DNA of 64,000 nt from Oscillospiraceae bacterium (GCA_009785525.1 WQWC01000002.1:1-64000), one strand, 5' to 3'; positions 1-9,048 are shown, numbered from the stretch's first letter. A program made the numbers and translations. The notes: a model not told the origin generated them from the sequence alone.

Positions 1-297
1 AACAGTTGTCGCTTTCCAAGCAAAGTCGCCATTGGGCGGTACAATTCCGGTAACTTTGTGACCGTGGATTCGGGCATAGACCGTTGGAATGATAGTCTTG
101 TCGCGTTCTAAGCCAACCGCAATCTGATCTATACCGTGACCCTCAATATACTGACGATAGATTCGCCGTACAATCACGGCGGACTCATCATCAATGACCC
201 AGAACTTTGGGTTGTCGGGATTGCGTTTGTAGCCGTAGGGTGGCTTAGTGGTAAGTGGTTCGCCGTTGCTCCCTTTGACGCGGTAGGCAAGGCGTCG
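1..297 (-). pseudogene. Large serine recombinase fragment (left-edge partial, N-terminally truncated)
   Basis: Reading the minus strand from 297 to the window edge gives 99 open codons containing GEPLTTKPPYGYKRNPDN, then IDDESAVIVRRIYRQYIEG and GIDQIAVGLERD. This is the typical start of the recombinase domain of the large serine recombinases (TnpX/CcrB-like) that move Firmicute transposons and conjugative elements. The N-terminal resolvase domain with its catalytic serine should lie upstream (positions above 300), but that stretch carries stops in this frame and no recognisable homology, so the gene is broken at about position 298. The C-terminal part runs off the left edge. I infer a decayed mobile-element remnant; the family assignment rests on motif recognition only. 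Confidence 0.7.
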
Positions 298-606
298 TCA
301 TGCCAATTACCCTCTTATTGTAGCTTAGGCGATGAATTGGAACAAGGCGCACAGGGCCCTAAATGGCCTGTTGCGCAGCTTGTCGGGTGTGCCCGAACCC
401 CTCAAAATTGCCGCAGAGCGACAATTTTCTAAGCCGGCATTTGCCGTCTACTCGAACCCCCGTTGGAGGAATGCTAACGGTCACAAGTGAATTGGTGACG
501 GCACGTTTCATGCCCCCACGACAATGTCTCGATACAGCGTGCCTTGGTGTGGCATAATCCAAAAAATTTTAGTCTCGCTCGTGGCGGGTAATAGTTTTTG
601 GAACAG

Positions 607-640
607 AAAAAAGCCTGACCGGAAAATTCCAATCAGACTT
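607..640 (-). terminator. Possible Rho-independent terminator
   Basis: On the minus strand the arms AGTCTGA and TCAGGCT pair (one G-T pair) around a loop that can itself pair GGAA with TTCC, and six T residues follow. No gene is recognised just upstream on that strand, so it may be a leftover of the degraded element. Confidence 0.4.
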
Positions 641-774
641 GTGTGAAAATGATATTTGTGGTAGAATTACTCTTGAATTAACTCGGTTTTGTAAACATTG
701 TTGTTTGACCGGCTCGTAAAGCACTAGTGTTTGCAGGGGTTGCGGTAGAATCCCCTAAGAACGTCCGCACCATG

Positions 775-807
775 AAAAAAGCCTATGGCCGTGGCTATAG
801 GCTTTTT
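775..807. terminator. Bidirectional terminator-like hairpin
   Basis: AAAAAGCCTAT pairs perfectly with ATAGGCTTTTT around a short GC-rich loop. T-runs flank the stem on both strands, so it could stop transcription in either direction. Confidence 0.5.
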
Positions 808-976
808 GCTTTTCGTGATAATTAAGCTGATTCTGACGTTTGGGGACTGTTACCCCAAAATCAGCCAAGTGAACTTTAGACATTTCCGGACACGAACTGA
901 ACCCGAAACGGTAATGATTTTAGGTGTCCTAGAAAAAACAAAGAAACCTGTACCCATTGAGACAACAAGTCCTGAC

Positions 977-1009
977 AAAAGCGAGGCGAAGACAGAGCGT
1001 CTTCGCCTC
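977..1009 (-). terminator. Terminator of the downstream solute-binding protein gene
   Basis: An 11-bp perfect stem, GAGGCGAAGAC with GTCTTCGCCTC, closes a 5-nt loop and is followed on the minus strand by a short T-rich tail. It lies about 40 bases after the stop codon at 1048 and recurs almost identically after the paralogous gene (3070-3100). Confidence 0.75.
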
Positions 1010-1047
1010 ACTGATACTATGCAACAAAGTGTCATTTAGCCATTTAC

Positions 1048-2772
1048 CTAGTAGGTACCTTCTTCACGCAGAAACAGTCTGTACCAGAACAGCATGTGGT
1101 CAGCTGGCAAAATGCCGCCAACGCTCGGGTGATTAATGCGCATAGTACCATCCAGCCACAGTGGGATAAGATCCAGTCTATCCCAATCCAGCATGTATCT
1201 CTGGAAATCCTGGAATTCTTCTGTGCGGTCACCAATAAGGCCGAGCGCATCGATCATATCCTCTATTTCTTCACTGGGAACAAGTGAACGGAAAGACGGC
1301 AGGGTTACATCCCTGTGCCGGAAGTTGACTCTTACACTGTCACCCGGGGTAAACCAGCTGTGGTAAAACGCGATCATAAGCTGATTCGGGCCCCAGCCGG
1401 TTTCACGCCGGAGTTCTGTGTGGTCAGCGCCGACCATTACGTTAATGGTTGATTCAATTCCGATAGCCTGAAGCATGGACTGAATCGCAACAGCGTGTGA
1501 TTCGCTTACCATACCAGGTTGCGGCAGAAGCTCTAGCACAATCTCACCGGGAGCAAAACCCGCTTCAGCAAGCAGCTCTCTGGCTCTTGTCGGGTTGTAT
1601 GCCGGTGCGCCGAAGTCCGGGTCATAAATGTGTCCGGCGAATTGCGGGGGTATGAATTGCCGTACTGGTAAGTGAACGCCGAAGCCGAGCGAGTCTGTAA
1701 TCATTTGGCGGTCGATCGCCATTGATATCGCCTGACGTACAAGCGGATTCATCAGCGGGGAATCCGGCGGGGCGTCATTCTGCATAATAAATGATACAGT
1801 TCGGTTAGGCAGTACAGTTATGCGATAGCCTTCTGCCAGGAACTCGCCGGCTTGCGCAGGGGAGCTGGCCGCTACAGAGTGAACCCTCATGTCGCCGTCA
1901 GCGCGCAGAGCTATTGATTGCATCAGCTCATCGCCGAGGTAAACGATCTGCACGCCATCAAGATATGGGCGGTCTTCCATAAAGTAGTTCTCAAAACGCT
2001 CAAAATAAACGTGTGAGTCTGTTACATGCTCTACAACTCTGAACGGGCCCGCGCTTATCGGGTTTTCCCACAGCCAGTCAAGACCGTAATCAGGATGTTC
2101 ATACAGCAGTCTGGATATAACCCACGCAATATTATGTAACGGGAGCGAGTTATCGTTTTCGTAATACCACCAACGGACGCTTAATGGGCCCGTTATCTCA
2201 ACATCATGCACGTTAGTGGGGCGTACTCCGTGATACCAACCTCTGTGCGCCATCCACAAGACGAGTTCGGCATCAACCGGCTCAGCATCATGAAGCGGAT
2301 GCGGATGCAGAACAATGTTCTCGTGCAATCTGTGCTCTACATAGTAAAGCTGCCTTTCTTCGTCAAAGCCCCAGTCATAACCGGCGGAGAGGACGAGTCT
2401 TGTCTGCCCGTTAGGCCACTGTGCCGTCAGGCCGGCTGAAAAAGGCTCAGTAACCGCCGCGAATCCAAGCAGGGGATCCCACGGGTTACCGAATCGTGCG
2501 GGGCCGGAGCCGCCCGGCGCAAAGACCAGGGTACCGCCGTGACGTGCGTCAGGGTCGCGTGCACCGCCAGCGCCTATTAAGGCATCGTCAGGAACAAGGT
2601 CATCTGCATCCGGTATAAGTCCGCCGTACGGTGGCTCGGTTTGAGTCACGTCACCCGGGACCGTAGGATCCGTTGGATCTGCAGTGTCCACCGTGTCGGT
2701 GGCGCAGGCTGCCAAAATCGGCAACAACATCAGAATCGCTATGAGTATGCCTAAGTACCTCTTCTTTTTCAT
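1048..2772 (-). CDS. Peptide-type ABC transporter substrate-binding lipoprotein (family 5), copy 1
   Basis: A 574-residue extracellular solute-binding protein of the oligopeptide/nickel (SBP family 5) type. It has a basic N-terminus, a hydrophobic signal stretch and a lipobox (LAAC, lipid-modified Cys23), followed by an acidic Thr/Asp/Pro-rich linker, so it is expected to be anchored to the outer face of the membrane and to capture peptides or related ligands. FGNPWDPLLGF, GPFRVVEHVTDSHVYFERF and PLVRQAISMAIDRQ are family-like segments. AAGGAGG lies 10 bases before the ATG. Its neighbour at 3138-4862 is a same-length paralogue; the two differ mainly in the linker and in a few patches, for example residues 170-190. 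No permease or ATPase genes lie nearby, so the partner transporter must be elsewhere. The ligand is unknown. Confidence 0.88.
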   Translation of the reverse strand: MKKKRYLGILIAILMLLPILAACATDTVDTADPTDPTVPGDVTQTEPPYGGLIPDADDLVPDDALIGAGGARDPDARHGGTLVFAPGGSGPARFGNPWDPLLGFAAVTEPFSAGLTAQWPNGQTRLVLSAGYDWGFDEERQLYYVEHRLHENIVLHPHPLHDAEPVDAELVLWMAHRGWYHGVRPTNVHDVEITGPLSVRWWYYENDNSLPLHNIAWVISRLLYEHPDYGLDWLWENPISAGPFRVVEHVTDSHVYFERFENYFMEDRPYLDGVQIVYLGDELMQSIALRADGDMRVHSVAASSPAQAGEFLAEGYRITVLPNRTVSFIMQNDAPPDSPLMNPLVRQAISMAIDRQMITDSLGFGVHLPVRQFIPPQFAGHIYDPDFGAPAYNPTRARELLAEAGFAPGEIVLELLPQPGMVSESHAVAIQSMLQAIGIESTINVMVGADHTELRRETGWGPNQLMIAFYHSWFTPGDSVRVNFRHRDVTLPSFRSLVPSEEIEDMIDALGLIGDRTEEFQDFQRYMLDWDRLDLIPLWLDGTMRINHPSVGGILPADHMLFWYRLFLREEGTY

Positions 2773-3069
2773 TGTTACTGTTCCTCCTTAAATTTAGTTT
2801 TTCATTTCTAATTCTTCTGTTTCTGGAATTAGGTATGGCTTATTATAGCATATCTGAAAAACACTAAGCAACTCTTTTTTTAGCAAAATCGCTAGCTATA
2901 TTGACAAAGTGTTCACCCTTCATTTGTGCAATATAACTAGTCTCGCAGCACCTCCATGCCGCACACATAATAACCATGCTGATGGTTTTTTCTTTTGAGT
3001 AGCGTATATGGCTATGAGCGAGTTCTTTTTAATTCCTTTATACCATAGTGACAACAAGTCCTGATAAAA
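2773..3069. other. Intergenic region between the duplicated SBP genes
   Basis: It holds the promoter and leader of copy 1. Sequence shared with the region upstream of copy 2 extends to about 2970 and then stops, leaving roughly 80 unshared bases before the copied downstream sequence resumes near 3049. A weak hairpin (AACCAT/ATGGTT followed by T's) lies near 2971-2998 on the plus strand. No gene is seen. Confidence 0.6.
2842..2871 (-). promoter_or_regulatory. Sigma-A promoter of SBP copy 1
   Basis: On the minus strand TTGCTT, an 18-base spacer and TATAAT lie about 70 bases upstream of the ATG. The same promoter and leader are repeated almost unchanged before the second copy. Confidence 0.75.
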
Positions 3070-3100
3070 GTGAGGCGAAGACATTGCGTCTTCGCCTCAC
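3070..3100 (-). terminator. Terminator of SBP copy 2
   Basis: A 13-bp stem, GTGAGGCGAAGAC with GTCTTCGCCTCAC, closes a 5-nt loop and is followed on the minus strand by CTTTTATC. It is the counterpart of the hairpin at 977-1009. Confidence 0.75.
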
Positions 3101-3137
3101 TAATACTATGTGACAAAGTGTCACTTAGCCAATTTAC

Positions 3138-4862
3138 TTAGTAGGTACCTTCTTCACGCAGAAACAGTCTGTACCAGAACAGCATGTGGTCAGCCGGCAA
3201 AATGCCGCCGACTTGTGGGTGATTAATGCGCATCATACCTTGTTGCCACAGCGGGATAAGGTGCAGTCTATTCCAATCCAGCATGTATCTCTGGAAATCC
3301 TGGAACTCTGCTGTGCGGTCACCAATGAGGCCGAGCTCATCGATCATTTCCTCAATTTCATCGCCCGGAACAAGTGAAATCCAAGTCGGCAGAGTTACGT
3401 CTCTGTGACGGAAGTTTGCTCTTGCACTATCGCCCGGGGTAAACCAAGAGATATAGTTACCGATCATCAGCTGATCCGGACCCCAGCCTGTTTCACGGCG
3501 GAGCTCTGAGTGGTCAGCACCAACCATTATGGTGATGGTTGATTCAATGCCAACAGCCTGAAGCATGGATTGAATCGCAACAGCCTGTGAGTCTGTTACA
3601 GAAGACGGCTGCGGCAGAAGCTCTAGCACGATCTCGCCGGGAGCAAAGCCTGCTTCAGCAAGCAGTTCTCTGGCTCTTGCCGGGTTGTATGCCGGTGCAC
3701 CGAACTCCGGGTCATAAATGTGTCCGGCAAATTGCGGAGGTACGAATTGCAGTGTAGGTACGTGAACACCGAATCCAAGCGAGTCTGTAATCATTTGGCG
3801 GTTGATTGCCATCGATATCGCCTGACGTACAAGCGGATTCATCAACGGAGCATCTGCCGGGGCGTCATTCTGCATAACAAAGGTTATCGTTTGATTAGGC
3901 AGTGAGGTTATGCGATAGCCCGCCGCCAGGAACTCACCGGCTTGTGCGGGGGAGCTGGCCGCTACAGAGTGAACTCTCATCTCGCCGTCGGCACGCAGCG
4001 CTATTGATTGCATCAGCTCATCGCCGAGGTAAACGATCTGGACACCGTCAAGATACGGACGGTCTTCCATAAAGTAGTTCTCAAAACGCTCAAAGTAAAC
4101 GTGTGAGTCTGTTACATGCTCTACAACCCTGAACGGGCCTGCGCTTATCGGGTTTTCGTTCAGCCAGTCAAGACCGTAATCAGGATGTTCGTATATCAGT
4201 CTGGATATAACCCATGCAACATTATGTAAGGGGCGCGAGTTATCGTTTTCGTACCACCACCAACGGACGCTTAACGGGCCAGTTATTTCAACATCATGCA
4301 ACTGGACGGAACGAGTGATGCCGTTTTCCCAAGCTGTTAGCTGCATCCAATAGATGAGTTCAGCGTCAACCGGCTCAGCTTCGTGAAGCGGATGCGGGTG
4401 TAGGACAATGTTCTCGTGCAGTGTATGTTCTACATAGTAAAGTTGTCTTGCCTCATCAAATCCCCAGTCATAACCGGCGGAGAGAACGAGTCTTGTCTGC
4501 CCGTTCGGCCATTGTGCTGTCAGTCCGGCCGTAAAAGGCTCAGTAACCGTCGCGAAACCAAGCAGGGGATCCCACGGGTTACCGAACTGTGCAGGGCCGG
4601 AGCCGCCCGGTGCGAAGACCAAGGTACCGCCGTGACGTGCGTCAGGATCGCGCTCGCCGTCAAAGCCTTCTCTTCCGTCAGGAACATGGGCATCCGCATC
4701 CGGCATAAGGTCGCTATACGGTGGCTCGGTTTGAGTCACGTCACCCGGAACCGTAGGATCCGTTGGATCTGCAGTGTCCACCGTGTCGGTGGCACAGGCT
4801 GCCAAAATCGGCAACAACATCAGAATCGCTATGAGTATGCCTAAGTACCTCTTCTTTTTCAT
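3138..4862 (-). CDS. Peptide-type ABC transporter substrate-binding lipoprotein (family 5), copy 2
   Basis: A 574-residue paralogue of the gene at 1048-2772, with identical signal peptide and lipobox (LAAC) and near-identical flanking DNA, so the pair arose by a tandem duplication of about 2.1 kb that included promoter and terminator. Differences cluster in the post-lipobox linker, around residues 165-195 (YWMQLTAWENGITRS here against LWMAHRGWYHGVRPT in copy 1) and near the C-terminus (WFTPGDSARANF, PLWQQGMMRI). If these patches line the pocket, as is plausible for this fold, the copies may have diverged in ligand choice. It is the upstream copy in transcription order and has its own promoter at 4932-4961. 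Confidence 0.88.
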   Translation of the reverse strand: MKKKRYLGILIAILMLLPILAACATDTVDTADPTDPTVPGDVTQTEPPYSDLMPDADAHVPDGREGFDGERDPDARHGGTLVFAPGGSGPAQFGNPWDPLLGFATVTEPFTAGLTAQWPNGQTRLVLSAGYDWGFDEARQLYYVEHTLHENIVLHPHPLHEAEPVDAELIYWMQLTAWENGITRSVQLHDVEITGPLSVRWWWYENDNSRPLHNVAWVISRLIYEHPDYGLDWLNENPISAGPFRVVEHVTDSHVYFERFENYFMEDRPYLDGVQIVYLGDELMQSIALRADGEMRVHSVAASSPAQAGEFLAAGYRITSLPNQTITFVMQNDAPADAPLMNPLVRQAISMAINRQMITDSLGFGVHVPTLQFVPPQFAGHIYDPEFGAPAYNPARARELLAEAGFAPGEIVLELLPQPSSVTDSQAVAIQSMLQAVGIESTITIMVGADHSELRRETGWGPDQLMIGNYISWFTPGDSARANFRHRDVTLPTWISLVPGDEIEEMIDELGLIGDRTAEFQDFQRYMLDWNRLHLIPLWQQGMMRINHPQVGGILPADHMLFWYRLFLREEGTY

Positions 4863-4931
4863 TGTTACTGTTCCTCCTTAAATTTAATTTTTCATTTCTA
4901 ATTCTTCTGTTTCTAGAATTAGGTATGGCTT

Positions 4932-4961
4932 ATTATAGCATATCTGAAAAACACTAAGCAA
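4932..4961 (-). promoter_or_regulatory. Sigma-A promoter of SBP copy 2
   Basis: TTGCTT-N18-TATAAT on the minus strand, identical in layout to the promoter at 2842-2871, followed by an AAGGAGG ribosome site before the ATG at 4862. Confidence 0.75.
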
Positions 4962-5138
4962 CTCTTTTTTTGGCAAAAGCGCTATCCATATTGACAAAGT
5001 GTTCACCTTATATCTGTGCAATGTCACCAATTTCGCAGCGCCTCCAACACGCACACATAAAGTAACGGCGCAGCTTGCGCCACGCCGTCCACATCTTAAA
5101 ACTCTTCTTGCGTCAAAATTATTAAAAAGTCTTGAACA

Positions 5139-5177
5139 TGACAAAAGAGCATCGATATAATCAACGCTCTTTTGTCA
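5139..5177 (-). terminator. Hairpin downstream of tRNA-Ala
   Basis: TGACAAAAGAGC and GCTCTTTTGTCA form a perfect 12-bp inverted repeat around a 15-nt loop about 70 bases after the tRNA on the minus strand. It lacks a strong T-run outside the stem (the T's are inside the arm), so terminator function is probable rather than certain. Between 4962 and 5138 only the duplicated SBP upstream sequence is seen. Confidence 0.5.
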
Positions 5178-5246
5178 TCTGCCTGCCACCGAACCATCAC
5201 GGAGAAACCACCAACGAAAAAAATATGAGTTCTAGCAGGATTTGTT

Positions 5247-5322
5247 TGGTGGACCCGAAGAGGATCGAACTCTCGACCTCTGCATTGCGAACGCAGCGCT
5301 CTCCCAGCTGAGCTACGGGCCC
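5247..5322 (-). tRNA. tRNA-Ala (anticodon CGC)
   Basis: The minus strand folds into a complete cloverleaf of 76 nt. The acceptor GGGCCCG pairs with CGGGTCC and carries the G3-U70 pair that marks alanine tRNAs. The D arm is GCTC...GAGC, the anticodon loop TTCGCAA gives anticodon CGC (reads GCG), and the T loop is TTCGATC. The 3' end ACCA is encoded, with A as discriminator base. It stands alone with no other tRNA nearby. Confidence 0.95.
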
Positions 5323-5429
5323 ATACGCTGCCGCGGAAACCGGCGATTCCCGCGGCAGTGTATTCATTATATACAGATACTTCGGCTTTGTAAAGCTGAA
5401 AATCAAAAAATTTGCCTATGCGTAAGTGC

Positions 5430-6383
5430 CTAACTCACCATATCAAATATTCTTAAAATGGTAACTATAGACTGCTCGCGGGTGAAGAGCCCATGTGGGT
5501 TGAAAGTGTTGTTCCCAACACCTCCCATTATTCCTGCGGCTTGGACTTTCCCTACACTTTCAATGGACCAGGAAGCTATTGTTGAATTATCTGCAAACGT
5601 TGGTTCTGCCGGGGGCAAAGGATGCCCCAAAGCAGTCATCAAACGAGTGAGAATTAAAGATGCTTGTTCCCGGTTAAATGCCATATTGGGAGAGAAATTA
5701 CCATGCCCTGTGCCGGTGACTATGCCTATATATGCTGCTTTCTGAATGTTTATACAATCAGTATCGTTGAATTGGACACGTCCAGTTATTTCTCTGCCTG
5801 TTACTGTTTCGTAGAGTGATACTGCAAGTGCAGTAAAATCTCCACGAGTTATACGGTTGCTGTAGTGGTTTTGTATATGCGCTGGAACAAGTCCGGCAGC
5901 TACAGCACTGTTTATTCCTTCATGTGCCCAGGCACTGGCAGTATCTAAATTGGGAGAACCACCTGATGGAGAAGCTGTATCAGGAACAACAAAGATAATT
6001 ATTACTGAATGCCTTGATATCCTTCCAATGTTTAGGTTGTTACTAGTAACACCGTTGAATCTAATCCTATCTAAAACATATCCAGGGATATCCAAACCTA
6101 TTGAATATTCTCCATATGTAGTCGTAGTGAAGTGTATAGATCGAGTATGATGAGTATACTGTTCCCTAAGTGAAATGTTTCTGACTTGAGTGCCATTTAC
6201 ATTGAATGATATATAGCCGTCAAATACAAGTGTATCATCATTTCTTAAAACGTTTATTCCTACGTGAAACCCTTCATTCGCGGCTACAGTTGTAGTCATA
6301 TCTGCCATTAGTCCTACCATTAGTGCCAAGGTTAGTACGATGCAGAGAATCTTCCGCGTTGTTTTTTGAGTTGTTGTTTTCAT
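5430..6383 (-). CDS. Secreted protein with S-layer homology (SLH) domains
   Basis: A 317-residue exported protein. The start chosen is the ATG at 6383 because AAGGAG lies 9 bases upstream; an in-frame start further up lacks one. Residues 1-35 form a signal peptide (basic MKTTTQKTTRK, then a hydrophobic core, cleavage probably near VAANEG). A beta-rich domain of about 110 residues follows, then two to three SLH repeats (AHEGINSAVAAGLVP...ITRGDFTALAV; AYIGIVTGTGHGNFSPN..FNREQASLIL; VQAAGIMGGVGNNTFNP...FTREQSIV). SLH repeats bind pyruvylated secondary cell-wall polymer, so the protein should sit on the wall surface. The N-terminal domain is not recognised. A hairpin with a T-run lies in its leader (6427-6465). 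Confidence 0.85.
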   Translation of the reverse strand: MKTTTQKTTRKILCIVLTLALMVGLMADMTTTVAANEGFHVGINVLRNDDTLVFDGYISFNVNGTQVRNISLREQYTHHTRSIHFTTTTYGEYSIGLDIPGYVLDRIRFNGVTSNNLNIGRISRHSVIIIFVVPDTASPSGGSPNLDTASAWAHEGINSAVAAGLVPAHIQNHYSNRITRGDFTALAVSLYETVTGREITGRVQFNDTDCINIQKAAYIGIVTGTGHGNFSPNMAFNREQASLILTRLMTALGHPLPPAEPTFADNSTIASWSIESVGKVQAAGIMGGVGNNTFNPHGLFTREQSIVTILRIFDMVS

Positions 6384-6426
6384 AAATCCAATCTCCTTAA
6401 AAATTTGTTTTTGAATTAAAGCACAC

Positions 6427-6465
6427 AAAAAGACGGGCGCTTTCCATTTAGAAAAGCAACCCGCC
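6427..6465 (-). terminator. Terminator-like hairpin in the leader of the SLH gene
   Basis: On the minus strand GGCGGG and GCTTTTC pair with GGAAAGC and CCCGTC across a TT bulge, and the stem is followed directly by five T's and then the SLH ribosome site. Only 43 bases separate it from the ATG and no promoter is seen in between, so it would terminate or attenuate transcription coming from further upstream on the minus strand. Confidence 0.5.
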
Positions 6466-6510
6466 TGTTAATGTTTATTTCTATGGACACTAAAGAGGCA
6501 AAGCTACGCT

Positions 6511-6594
<84 letters not shown>

Positions 6595-6739
6595 AAAAGC
6601 GTTGCGCAAATCATCGCGTTTGTCAACTCCTTGTGTCGAATTTCACCTCATTATGCCATGCTTCGCAAAATTTGTCAATCTAGATTTTTCCCAAAGCTTT
6701 CAGAACACAGCCAGTGTCAACAAGCATCTGCACGCTTCA

Positions 6740-6768
6740 TTGACACTGATTCCTTTCATATATATAAT
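6740..6768 (+). promoter_or_regulatory. Sigma-A promoter of the GH3 beta-glucosidase gene
   Basis: A perfect TTGACA, a 17-base spacer and a perfect TATAAT, ending 33 bases before the ATG at 6802. Its position argues that translation starts at 6802 and not in the microsatellite. Confidence 0.9.
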
Positions 6769-6801
6769 ATAAGAAAAATTATTGAGAGGCAGGGAATATA
6801 T

Positions 6802-9042
6802 ATGGACATTCAAAAAATCATATCAGAAATGACTGTGGAAGAAAAAGCCTCACTGTGTTCCGGCGCGAGTTTTTGGGACACCGTGGCGATTGAACGTTTG
6901 GGAATACCCGCTATCACAGTATCCGATGGTCCGCACGGTTTGCGCAGACAACGGGAAGACGCAGATCATCTCGGCATCTCCCAAAGCGTACCCGCCACTT
7001 GCTTCCCGACCGGGTGCGCGACTGCGTGCTCGTTTGACGAGGAATTAATCGCGGAAATGGGCAAGGCCATCGCCGTAGAATGCATCGCTGAAGATGTGTC
7101 CATCGTCCTCGGCCCCGGCGCGAATATCAAGCGCTCTCCCCTTTGCGGCAGGAACTTTGAGTATTTTTCAGAGGATCCGTATCTGTCCACGAAAATGGCG
7201 GCGGCGCATATAAAGGGTGTGCAATCCACTGGTGTGGGGACATCTTTGAAGCATTATGCAGCCAATAATCAGGAGACCCTGCGCCTGTGCATAAGTGCTG
7301 AAATAGATGAGCGGACGCTGCGGGAGATATACCTGGCTTCATTCGAGGGGGCGGTGAAAGAAGGCCAGCCCACAACCGTTATGTGTGCATACAACAAAGT
7401 CAACGGGGAATATGCCTCTGAAAACGAATATCTGCTCACACAGATTCTGCGGGATGAATGGGGATTTGACGGCTTTGTCGTAAGCGATTGGGGCGCGGTG
7501 AATGACCGGGTCAAAAGCCTGGCCTCCGGACTTGAGCTTGAAATGCCCACTTCTGATGGCGTAAACGATGCCCGGGTCGTCGAAGCAGTCAAGTCCGGCA
7601 AGCTGGATGAGGCTGTTTTAGACAAGGCTGCGGCACGGTTGCTTAAAGTTATTTTTGACACCCAAATTACGGAGGCGCAAAAAGCGAAACACCCCCTTGA
7701 CCTAAATAAAAACAACGAAAAAGCCCGCGCAATTGCCGCCGAATGCATAGTGCTGCTTAAAAATGAAGATTCCCTTTTGCCTATATCCGGCGATAAAAAA
7801 GTAGCGTTCGTCGGCGAGTTTTTTGAAAAGCCGCGATATCAGGGCGGAGGAAGTTCGCACATCAACCCCTATAAAATCACACCCGCAAAAGAATCCATGA
7901 ACATATTCCCGAATGCGGCTTACGCACAAGGTTTCAGTATTGACAAAGATGAAACGGATGAGACTCTGCTGGCATCCGCCGTGAAACTTGCGCAAGACAG
8001 CGACATTTGCGTGATATTCGCGGGATTGCCTGACCGTTATGAGTCTGAGGGTTACGACCGCAAGCATATGCGCCTGCCGGATAATCAAATCCGCCTGATT
8101 GAAGAAATAGCCAAAATGCAGCCAAACTGCGTGGTAGTCCTGCACAATGGCAGTCCAGTGGAAATGCCCTGGATTCACAGCATCAAATCCGTGGTGGAAG
8201 CATATTTGGGCGGACAGGCGACAGGAGTTGCGGTTATGGATGTATTAAGCGGCGCGGCAAACCCAAGTGGGAAGCTGGCGGAGACATTCCCGCTGCGGTT
8301 GCAGGACAATCCGTCCTATCTGAACTTCCCCGGTGACAGAGACAAAGTTGAGTACCGCGAGGGTGTGTTTATCGGCTACCGCTATTACGAAAAGAAGGAA
8401 ATCCCGGTACTGTTCCCGTTCGGACACGGATTGAGCTATACAAGCTTTGAGTATTCAAAGCTCACGATTGACCGGGACGAGGTATTGGACACCGATTGCG
8501 TGACTGTTTCCGTCAATATTAAAAATACGGGCAGCCGCGCGGGGAAAGAAATCGTACAACTGTATGTTGCCCCGAAGTCAAACACAGTAGTCCGGCCGAT
8601 AAAAGAGCTCAAAGGCTTCAAAAAGATCAGCCTCAACTCCGGGGAGGAAAAGACTGTTACATTCAGCTTGGATAAACGCTCATTCGCGTTCTATGACACG
8701 GAATTGAAAGACTGGCGGGTCGAGGCTGGGAAGTACGGTATCTTGATAGGCGCATCATCCCAAGATATCCGCCTTGAAAAAGACATAATTGTCAAGCCTG
8801 TGATTCCCTATAATCGCCCGATCACAGTAAACTCACCTGTTGCGGAGGCGATGGAAGACCCGAAAGTCGCCGCATTTCTCAACAAACTCAGGGAAACAGT
8901 GCCAAATCCGCCGCACCTGGATGAAAATAATCCCATGGCGGATATGTTCGCGGCCATGGCAAATGAATTGCCGCTCAGGTCTTCGGCCATGTTCTTCGGC
9001 AGAATGATTACCCAGGCCGATTTGGACGAAGTTTTGAAATAA
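6802..9042 (+). CDS. bglB: GH3 family beta-glucosidase (BglB type)
   Basis: A 746-residue glycoside hydrolase family 3 enzyme that cleaves terminal beta-glucosyl residues from cello-oligosaccharides or plant glycosides. There is no signal peptide, so it is probably cytoplasmic. The N-terminal TIM-barrel domain shows ITVSDGPHGLR, GPGANIKRSPLCGRNFEYFSEDP, LKHYAANNQE and the nucleophile motif GFVVSDWGA (Asp229). The second domain (about 330-560) carries the GGGSSH and KRHMRLPDNQ-like regions, and a fibronectin-III-like C-terminal domain (about 600-680) is typical of the family. The frame stays open upstream into the TTGC repeat, but the promoter at 6740-6768 and the loss of homology upstream favour ATG 6802. 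A strong terminator follows. No transporter gene is adjacent. Confidence 0.92.
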   Translation: MDIQKIISEMTVEEKASLCSGASFWDTVAIERLGIPAITVSDGPHGLRRQREDADHLGISQSVPATCFPTGCATACSFDEELIAEMGKAIAVECIAEDVSIVLGPGANIKRSPLCGRNFEYFSEDPYLSTKMAAAHIKGVQSTGVGTSLKHYAANNQETLRLCISAEIDERTLREIYLASFEGAVKEGQPTTVMCAYNKVNGEYASENEYLLTQILRDEWGFDGFVVSDWGAVNDRVKSLASGLELEMPTSDGVNDARVVEAVKSGKLDEAVLDKAAARLLKVIFDTQITEAQKAKHPLDLNKNNEKARAIAAECIVLLKNEDSLLPISGDKKVAFVGEFFEKPRYQGGGSSHINPYKITPAKESMNIFPNAAYAQGFSIDKDETDETLLASAVKLAQDSDICVIFAGLPDRYESEGYDRKHMRLPDNQIRLIEEIAKMQPNCVVVLHNGSPVEMPWIHSIKSVVEAYLGGQATGVAVMDVLSGAANPSGKLAETFPLRLQDNPSYLNFPGDRDKVEYREGVFIGYRYYEKKEIPVLFPFGHGLSYTSFEYSKLTIDRDEVLDTDCVTVSVNIKNTGSRAGKEIVQLYVAPKSNTVVRPIKELKGFKKISLNSGEEKTVTFSLDKRSFAFYDTELKDWRVEAGKYGILIGASSQDIRLEKDIIVKPVIPYNRPITVNSPVAEAMEDPKVAAFLNKLRETVPNPPHLDENNPMADMFAAMANELPLRSSAMFFGRMITQADLDEVLK

Positions 9043-9048
9043 CAGCAA

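Larger units (their letters stand above)
298..976. other. Gene-poor stretch next to the recombinase remnant
   Basis: No convincing gene is seen in about 680 bases. Short open frames exist on both strands but lack ribosome sites and family signatures. The stretch holds two hairpins with T-runs (607-640 and 775-807) and a small GGGG...CCCC hairpin near 841-856. It probably contains debris of the element whose recombinase fragment lies to the left. Confidence 0.5.

Noticed and set aside
359..562. Short minus-strand open frame near the recombinase remnant
   Set aside because: No ribosome site and no recognisable family; treated as chance or debris.
4416..4844. Long open frame antisense to the signal-peptide half of SBP copy 2
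   Set aside because: It is a shadow of a clear lipoprotein gene, with no ribosome site or protein signature.
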